A stretch of DNA of 64,000 bases from Plantago major. Its lineage: Eukaryota; Streptophyta; Magnoliopsida; Lamiales; Plantaginaceae. The translations under genes were made by a program, and so were the position numbers. The notes under the pieces are model-generated. The model saw nothing but the letters and a program-made list of their open reading frames with translations. It made no database searches and was not told the origin of the DNA. The DNA is taken from NCBI GenBank assembly GCA_026545765.1, contig JAIFAC010000023.1, positions 186,001 through 250,000 on the forward strand, read 5' to 3'. Positions 14,527 to 25,764 of the stretch are shown here, in pieces. Position 1 is the first letter of the stretch. The number at the start of each line of letters is the position of its first letter.

Positions 14527-17500
14527 TAAAAACAACACACTAAAGGAGAGGGATGAACAACAAGCGTATAAATCTACTTGAGAGTTAAGCAACACACTAA
14601 GGAGTGGGATAGACAACAAGCGAACAACTACTTGAGAGATAAAAACAACACACTAAAGGAGAGGATGAACAACAAGCGTATAAATCTACTTGAGAGTTAA
14701 GCAACACACTAAAGGTGGGATGAACAACAATCGAACAACACTACTTGAGAGATAAAAACAACACACTAAGGAGAGGGATGAACAACAAACGTATAAATCT
14801 ACTTGAGAGTTAAGCAACACACTAAAGGAGTGGGATGACAACAATCGAACAACACTACTTGAGAGATAAAAACAACACACTAAAGGAGAGGGATGAACAA
14901 CAAGCGTATAAATCTACTTGAGGTTAAGCAACACACTAAAGGGTGGGATGAACAACAATCGAACAACACTACTTGAGAGATAAAAACACACACTAAAGGA
15001 GAGGATGAACAACAAGCGTATAAATCTACTTGAGAGTTAAGCAACACACTAAAGGAGTGGGATGAACAACAATCGAACAACTCTACTTGAGAGATAAAAA
15101 CAACACACTAAAGGAGGATGAACAACAAGCGTATAAATCTACTTGAGAGTTAAGCAACACACTAAAGGAGTGGGATGAACAACAATGAACAACTCTACTT
15201 GAGAGATAAAAAACACACTAAAAGGAGGGATGAACAACAAGCGTATAAATCTACTTGAGAGTTAAGCACACACTAAAGGAGTGGGATGAACAACAATCGA
15301 ACAACTACTTGAGAGATAAAAACAACACACTAAAGGAGGGATGAACAACAAGCGTATAAATCTACTTGAGAGTTAAGCAACACACTAAAGGAGTGGGATA
15401 GACAACAATCGAACAACTCTACTTGAGAGATAAAAACAACACACTAAAGGAGAGGATGAACAACAAGCGTATAAATCTACTTGAGAGTTAAGCAACACAC
15501 TAAAGAGTGGGATGAACAACAATCGAACAACACTACTTGAGAGATAAAAACAACACACTAAAGGAGAGGATGAACAACAAGCGTATAAATCTACTTGAGA
15601 GTTAAGCAACACACTAAAAAGGTGGGATGAACAACAATCGAACAACTCTACTTGAGAGACAAAAACCATACACTAAAGGAGAGGGATGAACAACAAAGCT
15701 ATAAATCTACTTGAGAGTTAAGCCACACACGAAAGGAGAAGGATGAACAACAAACGAATACCTCTACTTGAGAGATAAAAATAACACACTAAAGGAGAGG
15801 GATGAACAACAAACGTATAAATCTACTTGAGAGTTAAGCAACACACTAAAGGAGTGGGATAGACAACAATGAACAACACTACTTGAGAGATAAAAACAAC
15901 ACACTAAAAGGAGGGATGAACAACAAACGTATAAATCTACATGAGAGTTAAGAAACACACTAAAGGAGTGGGATAGACAACAATTGAACAACTCTACTTG
16001 AGAGATAAAAACAACACACTAAAGGAGAGGGATGAACCACAAAGGTATAAATCTACTTGAGAGTTAAGCATCAGACTAAAGGAGTGGGATAGACAACAAT
16101 CGAACAACACTACTTGAGAGATAAAAACAACACACTAAAGGAGTGAGATGAACAACAAACGTATAAATCTACTTGAGAGTTAAGCTACACACTAAACGAG
16201 TGGGATAGACAACAATCGAACAACACTACTTGAGAGATAAAAACAACACACACTAAAGAGAGGGATGAACAACAAGCGTATAAATCTACTTGAGAGTTAA
16301 GCAACACTAAAAAAGGTGGGATGACAAACAATGAACAACTCTACATGAGAGATAAAAACAACACACTAAAGGAGAGGGATGAACAACAAGCGTATAAATC
16401 TACTTGAGATTTAAGCATCAGACTAAAGGAGTTGGATTGACAACAATCGAACAACACTACTTGAGAGATAAAAACAACACACTAAAGGAGAGGATGAACA
16501 ACAAGCGTATAAATCTACTTGAGAGTTAAGCAACACACTAAAGGAGTGGGATGAACAACAATCGAACAACTCTACTTGAGAGATAAAAACAACACACTAA
16601 AGAGAGGGATGAACAACAAGCGTATAAATCTACTTGAGAGTTAAGCAACACTAAAGGAGTGGGATGAACAACAATCGAACAACTCTACTTGAGAGATAAA
16701 ACAACACACTAAAGGAGAGGGATGAACAACAAGCGTATAAATCTACTTGAGAGTTAAGCAACACACTAAAGTGGGATGACAACAATCGAACAACACTACT
16801 AGAGAGATAAAAACAACACACTAAAGGAGAGGATGAACAACAAGCGTATAAATCTACTTGAGAGTTAAGCAACACACTAAGAGTGGGATGAACAACAATC
16901 GAACAACACTACTTGAGAGATAAAACAACACACTAAAGGAGAGGGATGAACAACAAGCGTATAAATCTACTTGAGAGTTAAGCAACACACTAAAGGTGGG
17001 ATAGACAACAATCGAACAACTCTACTTGAGAGATAAAACAACACACTAAAGGAGAGGATGAACAACGAACGTGTAAATCTACTTGAGAGTTAAGCAACAC
17101 ACTAAAGGAGTGGGATAGACAACAAACGAACAACTCTACTTGAGAGATAAAAACAACACACTAAAGGAGAGGGATGAACAACAAACGTATAGATCTACTT
17201 GAGAGTTAAGCTACACACTAAAGGTGGGATAGACAACAAGCGAACAACTCTACTTGAGAGATAAAAACAACACACTAAAGGAGAGGATGAACAACAAGCG
17301 TATAAATCTACTTGAGAGTTAAACAACACTAAAAGTGGGATGAACAACAAACGAACAACTCTACTTGAGAGATAAAAACAACACACTAAAGGAGAGGATG
17401 AACAACAAAGCGTATAAATCTACTTGAGAGTTAAGCAACACACTAAAGGTGGGATGAACAACAATCGAACAACTCTACTTGAGAGATAAAAACAACACAC

Positions 17501-20500
17501 TAAATTAGAGGGATGAACCACAAAGGTATAAATCTACTTGAGAGTTAAGCAACATACTAAAGGAGTGGGATAGACAACAAACGAACAACTGTACCTGAGA
17601 GATAAAAACAACACACTAAGGGAGAGGGATGAACAACAAACGTATAAATCTACTTGAGAGTTAAGGAACAGACTAAAGGAGTGGGATAGACAACAATTGA
17701 ACAACACTACTTGAGAGATAAAATCAACACACTAAAGGATTGGGATGAACAACGAACGTATAAATCTACTTGAGAGTTAAGCAACACACTAAAGGAGTGG
17801 GATAGACAACAAACGAACAACTCCACTTGAGAGATAAAAACAACACACTAAAGGAGAGGGATGAACTACAAGCGTATAAATCGACTTGAGATTTAAGCAA
17901 CAGACTAAAGGAGTGGGATGAACAACAATCGAACAACTCTACTTGAGAGATAAAAACAACACACTAAAGAGGGATGAACAACAAGCGTATAAATCTACTT
18001 GAGAGTTAAGCAACACACTAAAAAGTGGGATGAACAATCGAACAACTCTACTTGAGAGATAAAACAACACACTAAAGAGGGATGAACAACAAGCGTATAA
18101 ATCTACTTGAGAGTTAAGCAACACACTAAAGGTGGGATGAACAACAATCGAACAACTCTACTTGAGAGATAAAAACAACACACTAAAGGAGAGGGATGAA
18201 CAACAAACGTATAAATCTACTTGAGAGTTAAGCAACACACTAAAGGAGTGGGATAGACAACAATCGAACAACACTACTTGAGAGATAAAAATAACACACT
18301 AAAGGAGAGGGATGAACAACAAACGTATAAATCTACTTGAGAGTTAAACAACACACAGAAGGAGTGGGATAGACAACAATCGAACAACTACTTGAGAGAT
18401 AAAACAACACACTAAAGGAGGGATGGACAACCAACGTATAAATCTACTTGAGAGTTAAGCAACACACTAAAGGAGTGGGATCGACAACAATCGAACAACT
18501 CTACTTGAGAGATAAAAACAACACACTAAAGGAGAGGATGAACAACAAGCGTATAAATCTACTTGAGAGTTAAGCAACCCACTAAAGGAGTGGGATAGAC
18601 AACAATCGAACAACACTACTTAGGAGATAAAAACAAAACACTAAAGGAGAGGGATAAATAACAAACGTATAAATCTACATGAGAGTTAAGCAACACACTA
18701 AAGGAGTGGGATAGACAACAATCGAACAACACTACTTGAGAGATAAAAACAACACACTAAAGGAGAGGGATGAACAACAAACGTATAAATCTACTTGATA
18801 GTTAAGCAACACACTAAAGGAGTGGGATAGACAACAAACGAACAACTCTACTTGACAGATAAAAACAACACACTAAAGGAGACGGATGAACAACAAACGT
18901 ATAAATCTACTTGAAAGTTAAGCAAACCAAAGGGGTAGGATAGACAACAATCGAACAACACTACTTGAGAGATAAAAACAACACACTAAAGGAGAGGGTT
19001 GAACAACAAACGTATAAATCTACTTGAGAGTTAAGCAACACACTAAAGGACTAGGATAGACAACAATCGAACAACACTATTTGAGAGATAAAAACAAACA
19101 CTAAAGGAGAGGGATGAACAACAAACGTATAAATCTACTTGAGAGTTAAGCAACACACACTAAGGAGAGGGATGAACAACAATCGAACAACACTACTTGA
19201 GAGATAAAAACACACACTAAAGGGAGGGATGAACAACAAGCGTATAAATCTACTTGAGAGTTAAGCAACACACTAAAGGGTGGGATAGACAACAATCGAA
19301 CAACTCTACTTGAGAGATAAAAACAACACACTAAAGGAGAGGATGAACAACAAACGTATAAATCTACTTGAGAGTTAAACAACACACTAAAGGAGTGGGA
19401 TAGACAACAATCGAACAACACTACTTGAGAGATAAAAACAACACACTAAAGGAGAGGGTTGAACAACAAACGTATAAATCTACTTGAGAGTTAAGCAACA
19501 CACTAAAGGAGTGGGATAGACAACAATCGAACAACACTACTTGAGAGATAAAAACAAACACTAAAGGAGAGGGATGAACAACAAACGTATAAATCTACTT
19601 GAGAGTTAAGCAACACACTAAAGGCGTGGGATAGACAACAATCGAACAACACTACTTAGGAGATAAAAACAAAACACTAAAGGAGAGGGATGAACAACAA
19701 ACGTATAAATCTACTTGAGAGTTAAGCAACACACTAAAGGGTGGGATGAACAACGAACAACACTACTTGAGAGATAAAAACAACACACTAAAGAGAGGGA
19801 TGAACAACAAGCGTATAAATCTACTTGAGAGTTAAGCAACACTAAAGGTGGGATGAACAACAATCGAACAACTACTTGAGAGATAAAAACAACACACTAA
19901 AGGAGAGGATGAACAACAAGCGTATAAATCTACTTGAGAGTTAAGCACACACTAAAGGTGGGATGAACAACAAGAACAACTACTTGAGAGATAAAAACAA
20001 CACACTAAAGGAGAGGGATGAACAACAAGCGTATAAATCTACTTGAGAGTTAAGCAACACACTAAAGTGGGATAGAGAACTATCAAACAACACTACTTGA
20101 GAGATAAAAACAACACACTAAAGGAGAGGGATGAACAACAAACGTATAAATCTACTTGAGAGTTAAGCAACACACTAAAGGACTGGGATAGACAACAAAC
20201 GAAAAACTCTACTTGAGAGATAAAAACAACACACTAAAGGAGAGGGATGAACAACAAACGTATAAATCTACTTGAAAGTTAAGCTACACACTAAAGGTGG
20301 GATGAACAACAATCGAACAACACTACTTGAGAGATAAAACAACACACTAAAGGAGAGGATGAACAACAAGCGTGTAAATCTACTTGAGAGTTAAACAACA
20401 CACTAAAAGAAGTGGGATGAACAACAATCGAACAACTACTTGAGAGATAAAAAACACACTAAAGGAGAGGGATGAACAACAAGCGTATAAATCTACTTGA

Positions 20501-22604
20501 GAGTTAAGCACACTAAAGGAGTGGGATAGACAACAAGCGAACAACTCTACTTGAGAGATAAAAACAACACACTAAAGGAGAGGATGAACAACAAGCGTAT
20601 AAATCTACTTGAGAGTTAAGCAACACACTAAAGGAGTGGGATGAACAACAATCGAACAACTCTACTTGAGAGATAAAACAACACACTAAAGGAGGGATGA
20701 ACAACAAGCGTATAAATCTACTTGAGTTAAGCAACACACTAAAAGGTGGGATAGACAACAAGCGAACAACTCTACTTGAGAGATAAAAACAACACACTAA
20801 AGGAGAGGGATGAACAACAAGCGTATAAATCTACTTGAGAGTTAAGCAACACACTAAAGGAGTGGGATGAACAACAATCGAACAACTACTTGAGAGATAA
20901 AAACAACACACTAAAGGAGAGAGATGAACAACAAGCGTATAAATCTACTTGAGAGTTAAGCAACACACTAAAGGAGTGGGATGACAACAAGCGAACAACT
21001 CTACTTGAGAGATAAAAACAACACACTAAAGGAGAGGATGAACAACAAGCGTATAAATCTACTTGAGAGTTAAGACACACTAAAGGAGTGGGATAGACAA
21101 CAATGAACAACACTACTTGAGAGATAAAAACAACACACTAAAGGAGGGATGAACAACAAGCGTATAAATCTACTTGATAGTGAAGCCACACACTAAGTTT
21201 GTGGGATAGACAACAATCGAACAACACTACTTGAGAGATAAAAACAACACACTAAAGGAGAGGGATTAACAACAACCGTATAAATCTACTTGAGAGTTAA
21301 GCAACACACTAAAAAGTGGGATGAACAACAATCGAACAACTCTACTTGAGAGATAAAACAACACACTAAAGGAGAGGATGAACAACAAGCGTATAAATCT
21401 ACTTGAGAGTTAAGCAACACACTAAAGAGTGGGATAGACAACAATCGAACAACTGCTTGAGAGATAAAAACAACACACTAAAGAGAGGGATGAACAACAA
21501 GCGTATAAATCTACTTGAGAGTTAAGCAACACACTAAAGGAGTGGGATTGACAACAAGCGAACACCTCTACTTCAGAGATAAAAACAACACACTGAAGGA
21601 GAGGGATGAACAACAAGCGTATAAATCTACTTGAGAGTTAAGCTACACACTAAAAGGGTGGGATAGACAACAATCGAACAACTACTTGAGAGATAAAAAC
21701 AACACACTAAAGAGAGGGATGAACAACAAGCGTATAAATCTACTTGAGAGTTAAGCAACACACTAAAGGTGGGATGAACAACAATCGAACAACTCTACTT
21801 GAGAGATAAAACAACACACTAAAGGAGGGATGAACAACAAACGTATAAATCTACTTGAGAGTTAAGCAACACTAAAAAGTGGGATGACAACAATAGAACA
21901 ACTACTTGAGAGATAAAAACAACACACTAAAGGAGAGGATGAACAACAAGCGTGTAAATCTACTTGAGAGTTAATAAACACACAAAAGGAGTGGAATAGA
22001 CAACAAACGAACAACTCTACTTGAGAGATAAAAACAACACACTAAAGGAGAGGGATGAACAACAAACGTATAAATCTATTTGAGAGTTAAGCTACACACT
22101 AAAGGAGTGGGATAGACAACAATCGAACAACACTACTTGAGAGATAAAAACAACACACTAAAGGAGAGGGATGAACAACAAACGTATAAATCTACTTGAG
22201 AGTTAAACAACACACAAAAGGAGTGGGATAGACAACAAACGAACAACTCTACTTGAGAGATAAAAACAACACACTAAAGCAGAGGGATGAACAAAAAACG
22301 TATAAATCTACTTGAGAGTTAAGCAACACACTAACGGAGTGGGATACACAACAAACGAACAACTCTGCTTGAGAGATAAAAACAACACACTAAAGGAGAG
22401 GGATGAACAACAAACGTATAAATCTACTTGAGAGTTAAGCTACACACTAAAGGAGTGGAATAGACAACAATCGAACAACACTACTTGAGAGATCAAAACA
22501 ACACACTAAAGGAGGAGATGAACAACAAATGACTTGATAGAAATTCGTTTTTTCCATCGTTTCTAAAGATTCGCAAAGGTATTCTCGATTTCTCTTGATA
22601 ATTG

Positions 22605-22967
22605 ATGGCTCTATCAATCATGATGCAATTCGATCCGGAATCATATGATTTCTTATTATGAGAATCGCTCACAAACTCAGCCCACGCTTGTCTGCTCGAT
22701 GAACTAGATGAGCTTATCCATTGTTCGATTACGGATGAACAAAATCAATTGCTAATCGATATTCTTCCGAGGATGACATCCGCTATGTTGTTTTCAGATG
22801 TCACCGATAGTGCTCTGGACCGGATGGTTTCGGGAAGTTTTATCAATCTATGTGGCACATTATCAGCGGAGGTGTCTTTACGATTCGGGCGTTTCTTCCT
22901 TCATGGTCATTTCCGGTGTATGAACTCTAGTTTTGTCACTCTTATTCGAAATCGAGATGCGCTATGA
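22605..22967 (+). pseudogene. LINE fragment: linker before the RT domain
   Basis: One frame runs from ATG at 22605 with a stop at 22659-22661, then stays open from 22662 to the stop at 22965-22967. It contains SITDEQNQLLIDILP, which resembles the plant LINE segment upstream of the RT domain (typically 'TEEQN..L...P...EI'). It ends with MNSSFVTLIRN, matching the 'NSSFITLIPK' start of the RT fingers. The usual 'APGPDG' stretch is not recognisable, so this part is worn or partly deleted. The upstream endonuclease is absent. Confidence 0.7.
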
Positions 22968-22980
22968 TTGAAGATTTCCG

Positions 22981-23130
22981 CCTATTGTTCTTGGTAATTT
23001 TCTTTATAAGATTATTGCTAAGATTTTAGTCGATCGTTTGGTCCGATTTTATCGGGGTTGCTCCTTTCATCAATTTGGTTTTATTCCGGAGACGATACAT
23101 GATTGTATTGCCTTAGCCTCAAGGAGTTAA
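22981..23130 (+). pseudogene. LINE RT fragment: fingers
   Basis: A new frame opens here relative to the preceding fragment. It reads PIVLGNFLYKIIAKILVDRL, then HQFGFIPETIHDCIALAS, ending at a stop at 23128-23130. These match the LINE RT motifs commonly written 'FRPI.L.N..YKI..K.L..RL' and 'Q.GFI.GR.I.D.I'. The GR of the second motif is lost. The match to the RT family is direct from the residues. The frame change from the upstream part shows it is not translatable as one protein. Confidence 0.85.
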
Positions 23131-23162
23131 TAGTCTTGGTCTTCACCGTAGTAAGGGTAACT

Positions 23163-23267
23163 GTGTTGAAGGTCGACATCCGGAAAGCCTTTGATACTCT
23201 AAATCGGGACATTTTTCAAGTGTTCTCACAAAATATGGTTTCTCTTCTACCTTTGTTGGTTGATTAA
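23163..23267 (+). pseudogene. LINE RT fragment: palm motif A
   Basis: This frame reads VLKVDIRKAFDTLNRD and stops at 23265-23267. KVDIRKAFDTL is RT motif A, and its first aspartate is one of the metal-binding catalytic residues, so that residue is preserved. The usual preceding residues (KGN) lie in another frame just upstream (about 23156-23162), so a small indel separates them. Confidence 0.88.
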
Positions 23268-23302
23268 TCATATTCTTCACTCGCAAAGCTCTGCCTCGAT
23301 TA

Positions 23303-23527
23303 ATGGGTCAAGGGTACTTGGTCGTTCTCGTGGAGTTCGCTGGGATCCTCTTCCCTCTTCTCTTTGCATCGCTGGAGGAAGTTCTTAGCAAGCTTCTCAA
23401 GGTCGCCAATCTGTGGAGCTCACCTTTATTCATTGGACAATCTCTTACTTTTCCTTCTCACCTTCTTTATGCGGATGATGTGATTATTTTTGCAGGCTAC
23501 TATCGCGAATTGTCGGACTATTCTTAG
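23303..23527 (+). pseudogene. LINE RT fragment: palm with YADD
   Basis: This frame stays open from 23303 to the stop at 23525-23527 and contains SHLLYADDVIIFAG. YADD (23468-23479) is the RT catalytic box, and both aspartates are present. Upstream, FPLLFASLEEVLSKL corresponds to the LINE 'DPLSPLLF.IAEEVLS' stretch, part of which reads better in a neighbouring frame (GVRWDPLPS). Motif A is in a different frame, so the catalytic palm is split. Confidence 0.85.
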
Positions 23528-23622
23528 GATCCCGGAAAATATGTCGCTGGTCGACAACACTTCAATCCTCGTAAGTCCAGGCTTATCTTAGTACTTTTCT
23601 CACCCGAAATGAAGAACCACTT

Positions 23623-24108
23623 GTGCGTAATCATGGATATTATCGAGGGTCACCTTCCTTTCACGTATTGGGAGTTCCACTTTTCCGTAGGCACCTCGGA
23701 CTTGTCATTTACAATCCTCATGACTCGATTCTAGAAAAGTTTAGTAAATGGAAGGCACTTCTCTCTATGGCCGGTCGCTTATGTCTTGTTCAATCAAGGA
23801 TCCAGGATCTTTGTACACTCTATGATGGTTTATCGCTGCCTTTGACTCTTCTTGCTGCATGGATGTCGGCATTCGTAATTTCGTCTAAACCGGGATACTC
23901 AAGAGAGCATCGACTTCTATCTCTCGAAGCGCTTGTGCTCCAAAGTCCGAGGGTGGTCTTGGTATTCGCTCTCCGTTGCTTAATAAGGCGATCTTTCGCC
24001 TTGCTTGGGATATTCAATGAAGGTTCCATATCTAGATATCTTCGCCAAATGCTTTTTCGGCATGCTTCCTTACGCCTTATGTTGCTTCCTCGATTTGGTT
24101 TGATTTAA
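23623..24108 (+). pseudogene. LINE fragment: RT thumb and post-RT region
   Basis: The longest open frame in the element covers 161 codons. Its first half reads FHVLGVPLFRRHLG and EKFSKWKALLSMAGRLCLVQ, matching the plant LINE 'YLGVPLF.G' and 'W....LS.AGR..L..S' blocks. The second half is out of frame. The true continuation, SEGGLGIRSPLLNKAIFRLA, is in another frame from about 23943 to a stop at 24018-24020. The open frame therefore survives by chance past the frameshift. Confidence 0.82.
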
Positions 24109-24965
24109 GGATTGTTTCCCACACTTCAATCCAAGTCTAGATGGTTAGCGTGTCAAGGCTCTCACCACGCTTCGCTTGATGATTGGCTGGCTACATGATT
24201 ATGGATGTAATTGGTATTCCTATTCATCTTCGCATCACTTCGAAGTTCCCTATTTCGAGTATCGACTACCGGTTGGTTTTTCGATGGGTTCCAGATGGCT
24301 TTTCCAGATGTTACCGCGACATTCTCTCCTATCATCCGCTCCATCCGGTTCTAATACTCAGATTCCGGATCAATCTCTAGACGGTTCGATTTCTACCAAG
24401 CAAGTTTATCACTCTTTGCTGCTTCCTTAAGATCGACCGGGATCTTGATATGGGTTTTTATCCCACCCCGTCGTTTCTATCACGCTTGAAGGCTATTTAT
24501 GGTGTTCTTCCAACTATTGAGAAACCATGGGCTCGGTTTTGTTGGTCCTTCGGTGTGTTTTTTTATGTCGCTATGGATTGCCAAGACCATTTATCGTCTC
24601 TTGTCCGCTCACCTGACTATCCGCATACTCTATTTGATCTTTTCCGTGTTCCTTTTCGAGATTGTTTTAGTTTTGAGAGCTTCATATATGCCATGGGTCA
24701 ACATTTTAGCTCTCGATTCTCTCTTCATGCGCTTGCCTTTGTGACGGCATTTGGGTGCTTGGATCACAAGCAATCGTTGCTTATTTGATGGTGTTCTGCT
24801 TCTAGGCATTCTATTTTGCTTCGATTTGAGTCTTGTAGAAGTAGGCTAATTCCCACCCTCTGGTTCTATGGCTAATAATCAAGTTGATTTACAAGTCCTT
24901 CATTCTTTTCAGATTCAAGGGTGCCCGCCTAAGTCACTTAGATATCATTGAGGTCCGATGGTATC
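24109..24965 (+). pseudogene. LINE fragment: RVT-associated zinc-binding region, badly worn
   Basis: Recognisable pieces are DVIGIPIHLRITSKFPIS (frame of 24183), then DGSISTKQVYHSLL (frame of 24176, about 24370-24425), matching the plant LINE linker 'LG.P......V..LI' and 'W....DG.FS.K.AY..L'. The expected continuation with a CxxC zinc motif and a 'E...HLF..C' stretch should lie at about 24500-24760, but I cannot align it confidently. Open frames there (24450-24788 and 24499-24744) overlap each other and look like frame mixtures. Bases 24790-24960 show no clear similarity I can name. Confidence 0.55.
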
Positions 24966-25340
24966 CCTCCCGGATGGATTAAATGCAACACGGATGGAAG
25001 TTCTCTGCCGCCCCTGCCTTCATCAAGGGTGGGTTTTAGAGATTCAAATGGTACCGTGATGGGTTGCTTTGTAAATCACTGGTACGCTTTATGCTTTTGA
25101 AGTTTAGTTATGCGTTATGATTGGCATTGAATCGCTCACACCTGTATCGGAATAAGATTTGTGGAGATGATTCTACTTATGTAGCGAATTTGCTCTCATG
25201 GTACTAACTCGTCCCATGGAAATTCGAACCGCTGGCTATCGATTTCTCTCATATGCGTGATATGGATTTTCGTGTCTCATATTTTTCGTGAAGGCAACAC
25301 TTGTCACGATGCTCTCTCAAAGTTGATCCGAGGGTTTCGA
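24966..25340 (+). pseudogene. LINE fragment: C-terminal RNase H
   Basis: From 24966 one frame reads PPGWIKCNTDGSS, the start of the RNase H fold found at the C terminus of many plant LINEs, including the first catalytic aspartate (NTDG). It continues VGFRDSNGTVMGCF and stops at 25098-25100. After a worn middle part, the frame at about 25224-25340 reads NRWLSISLIC, then VSHIFREGNTCHDALSKL. This matches the family's end motif 'V.HI.RE.N..AD.LSK', except that the usual A-D is H-D here. Parts read in two frames, so at least two indels are present. Confidence 0.85.
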
Positions 25341-25648
25341 CTTCTCCTTAGATGTCATTCGACCTCACATACACAGGACATGTACGGTTTACCTTATTAT
25401 AGGTTTCCGAACGCTAACGCCAGCATTTTTTCCCAGCCATGGGTTTTTCCCACTGGGTTTTTCCATGACTGGGTTTTAACGAGGCCCGCGGTTGCAACCA
25501 TGGATCACCTTGATCCCGGGTTATGTTATTTTTGTTTCTTTGTTTGTTTCACTTGTTTCGCATTGTAACCCGCCTGTGGGTTCCATTGTAATCTCTACTT
25601 TTATGCTTTGTACTCTTTTACTTTTATTAATATATGCTCTATTGATGG
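25341..25648 (+). other. LINE 3' untranslated region
   Basis: No domain continues beyond the RNase H remnant. The sequence becomes T-rich, with a GTAACCC / GGGTT stretch and TTTTATTAATATATGC just before ATTGATGG and the oligo(A). A T-rich 3' end with TTAATA shortly before the tail is usual in plant LINEs. No gene is visible here. Confidence 0.65.
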
Positions 25649-25661
25649 AAAAAAAAAAAAA
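25649..25661 (+). other. LINE oligo(A) tail
   Basis: Thirteen A residues directly follow ATTGATGG and are followed directly by satellite (GTAGAGTTCTTCG). This marks the 3' end of the LINE and shows that it was inserted in + orientation. The last two As could instead belong to the satellite core CAAGTAGAG. Confidence 0.92.
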
Positions 25662-25764
25662 GTAGAGTTCTTCGTTTGTTATACTCTTACTCCTTATGTG
25701 CATTGTTTAAATGTCTAATAGACTTCTTCGTTAGACATTATCCCACTCCTTTAGTGAGTTGTTT

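Larger units (their letters stand above)
1..22540 (-). repeat. Left satellite array, 116-bp dimer
   Basis: This is a continuous tandem array with no interruption. The clean unit is 116 bp: subunit A (59 bp, starts CAACACACTAAAGGAGTGGG) followed by subunit B (57 bp, starts CAACACACTAAAGGAGAGGG). A ends in GAGAGATAAAAA and B in GAGAGTTAAG. I measured the period from successive starts of AACACTACTT at 5317, 5433 and 5549 (116 each). About 200 dimers fit. The reverse complement of B aligns with monomer 1 of the right array, and that of A with monomer 2, so the array is marked minus relative to the right one. Many copies are shortened by small deletions. The last recognisable satellite bases are GACTTGATAG at 22531-22540, preceded by an internal deletion, so the right boundary is uncertain by about 10 bp. 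The left end is cut by the window. I do not recognise the family; plant heterochromatin is inferred from the LINE. Confidence 0.97.
22541..25661 (+). mobile_element. Decayed 5'-truncated LINE (plant L1 clade)
   Basis: This 3.1-kb stretch is the only non-satellite DNA in the window. Reading in shifting frames it gives, in order, the linker before the reverse transcriptase, the RT fingers and palm (NFLYKIIAKILVDRL, KVDIRKAFDTL, LLYADDVIIF), the post-RT region (FSKWKALLSMAGRLCLV, GGLGIRSPLLNKA), a zinc-binding RVT-associated region, and a C-terminal RNase H (WIKCNTDGS, VSHIFREGNTC). It ends in oligo(A). That order is known for angiosperm L1-type LINEs. The endonuclease and ORF1 parts are absent, so the copy is 5'-truncated, as is common for LINEs. 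At least six frame changes and several stops make it non-functional. I could not find a target-site duplication by eye. The flanking satellite arrays are inverted relative to each other, which a simple insertion does not explain. Confidence 0.9.

Noticed and set aside
435..21616. Many minus-strand open frames of 60-111 codons with repeated Cys/Ser/Leu-rich peptides
   Set aside because: They are satellite translated. The 116-bp period is not a multiple of three and small indels change the frame every few copies. No coding signal or conserved frame is present.
23820..24344. Minus-strand open frames within the LINE (23820-24029 and 24162-24344)
   Set aside because: They lie opposite recognisable LINE coding remnants on the + strand and show no similarity of their own.
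25257..25568. Open frame of 103 codons as a separate small gene
   Set aside because: Its first part is the end of the LINE RNase H (VSHIFREGNTC) and the rest is 3' UTR read through. It is not an independent gene.
22541..25661. LTR retrotransposon or retrovirus-like element
   Set aside because: There are no terminal repeats, protease or integrase. The element ends in oligo(A) and has an L1-type domain order, so a LINE fits.
22520..25700. Target-site duplication around the LINE
   Set aside because: I compared about 20 bp on each side and found no matching direct repeat. The two flanks are related as inverted, not direct, sequence.
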